Of a DNA stretch of 64,000 nt, positions 63,776 to 64,000 are shown piece after piece (positions within the stretch are counted from its first letter, which is position 1; each line of letters opens with the position of its first letter). The notes under the pieces were generated by a model. That model saw only the letters and a program-made list of their open reading frames with translations. It was not told the DNA's origin and made no database searches. The DNA lies in the NCBI RefSeq assembly GCF_024679095.1, contig NC_066512.1, positions 13,230,036-13,294,035 of the forward strand. Direction: 5' to 3'. The translations under genes and the position numbers were made by a program. The DNA comes from Eriocheir sinensis. Lineage: Eukaryota; Arthropoda; Malacostraca; Decapoda; Varunidae.

Positions 63776-64000
63776 CAGGTAACTCTCGATTTACGCAAGT
63801 TTAGTTTACACGTGTTTTAAATAACGCGGGGTCCAAAATCCAAATAAATGTTTGATTTACACGTTTTTTCACTTATACGCGATATTTTATGGAGTAGCCA
63901 CCAGATGTCTCACGCAACTGGAGTTACACGGCGCCGCGGCCACACAGCTGAGCTCAGTTCTTCCCGTGCGCTACTTGAACAACAATACAGTACCCACGCT
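63776..64000 (+). mobile_element. Probable pogo/Tigger-like end, cut by window edge
   Basis: TTACAGGTAACTCTCGATTTACGC and repeated TTTACACG words resemble the termini of Tigger-type elements. The partner end is outside the window. Confidence 0.4.

Overview
The window is eukaryotic nuclear DNA, most probably from a crustacean and likely a decapod. Evidence: short coding exons with GT/AG introns, two highly conserved metazoan genes, an arthropod-type Ig adhesion receptor, very dense di- and trinucleotide microsatellites, and many decayed non-LTR retrotransposons, tRNA-derived SINEs and cut-and-paste DNA transposons. The species assignment is inference. There is no bacterial, organellar or CRISPR content.

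Three protein genes can be assembled. (1) Anp32, minus strand, partial: coding exon 1 (8335-8382, start of protein) and exon 2 (3818-3961, leucine-rich repeats). The remaining exons must lie left of the window. A GC-rich promoter sits just above 8382. (2) Snf8/VPS22, the ESCRT-II subunit, minus strand, complete coding sequence of 245 residues in five exons: 53308-53409, 51897-52044, 21337-21502, 17200-17335 and 13122-13307. (3) A Fas3-like two-Ig-domain membrane receptor, plus strand, eight exons from a signal-peptide exon ending at 36395 to a terminal exon with stop at 50009 and polyA signal at 50634. Splice phases join into one 636-residue protein. This third gene lies entirely inside the 30.4 kb second intron of Snf8, on the opposite strand.

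Layout: 1-8.5 kb, Anp32 and its first intron, with nested piggyBac-like elements (1.86-2.71 kb) and a hAT element with an exact 8-bp target duplication (5.35-6.73 kb). 8.5-13.1 kb, intergenic, no convincing gene. 13.1-21.5 kb, the 3' part of Snf8 with a reverse-transcriptase relic carrying a (TA)n tract inside its ORF, two MITEs, a cluster of SINEs around exon 4, a deleted second LINE, and a possible TATA-driven transcription unit near 20.2-20.8 kb. 21.5-35.4 kb, Snf8 intron 2, mostly microsatellites, SINEs and LINE fragments. 35.4-50.7 kb, the nested receptor gene; its 10.4 kb first intron holds an array of six perfect CRE palindromes about 50 bp apart (38515-38781). 50.7-53.4 kb, Snf8 5' coding exons with a 935-bp pogo/Tigger-like element in intron 1. 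53.4-64 kb, repeats: a hAT transposase scrap, a decayed LINE preceded by a GTTAAC minisatellite, a Harbinger-like element with a Myb/SANT-like gene, a roughly 175-bp tandem repeat, SINE and LINE 3' ends.

The three genes do not form a pathway: Anp32 is a nuclear/cytoplasmic chaperone-type LRR protein, Snf8 sorts ubiquitinated membrane cargo into multivesicular bodies, and the Ig protein is a predicted surface adhesion/signalling receptor. Any Snf8-receptor relationship beyond physical nesting (for example antisense interference) is speculation.
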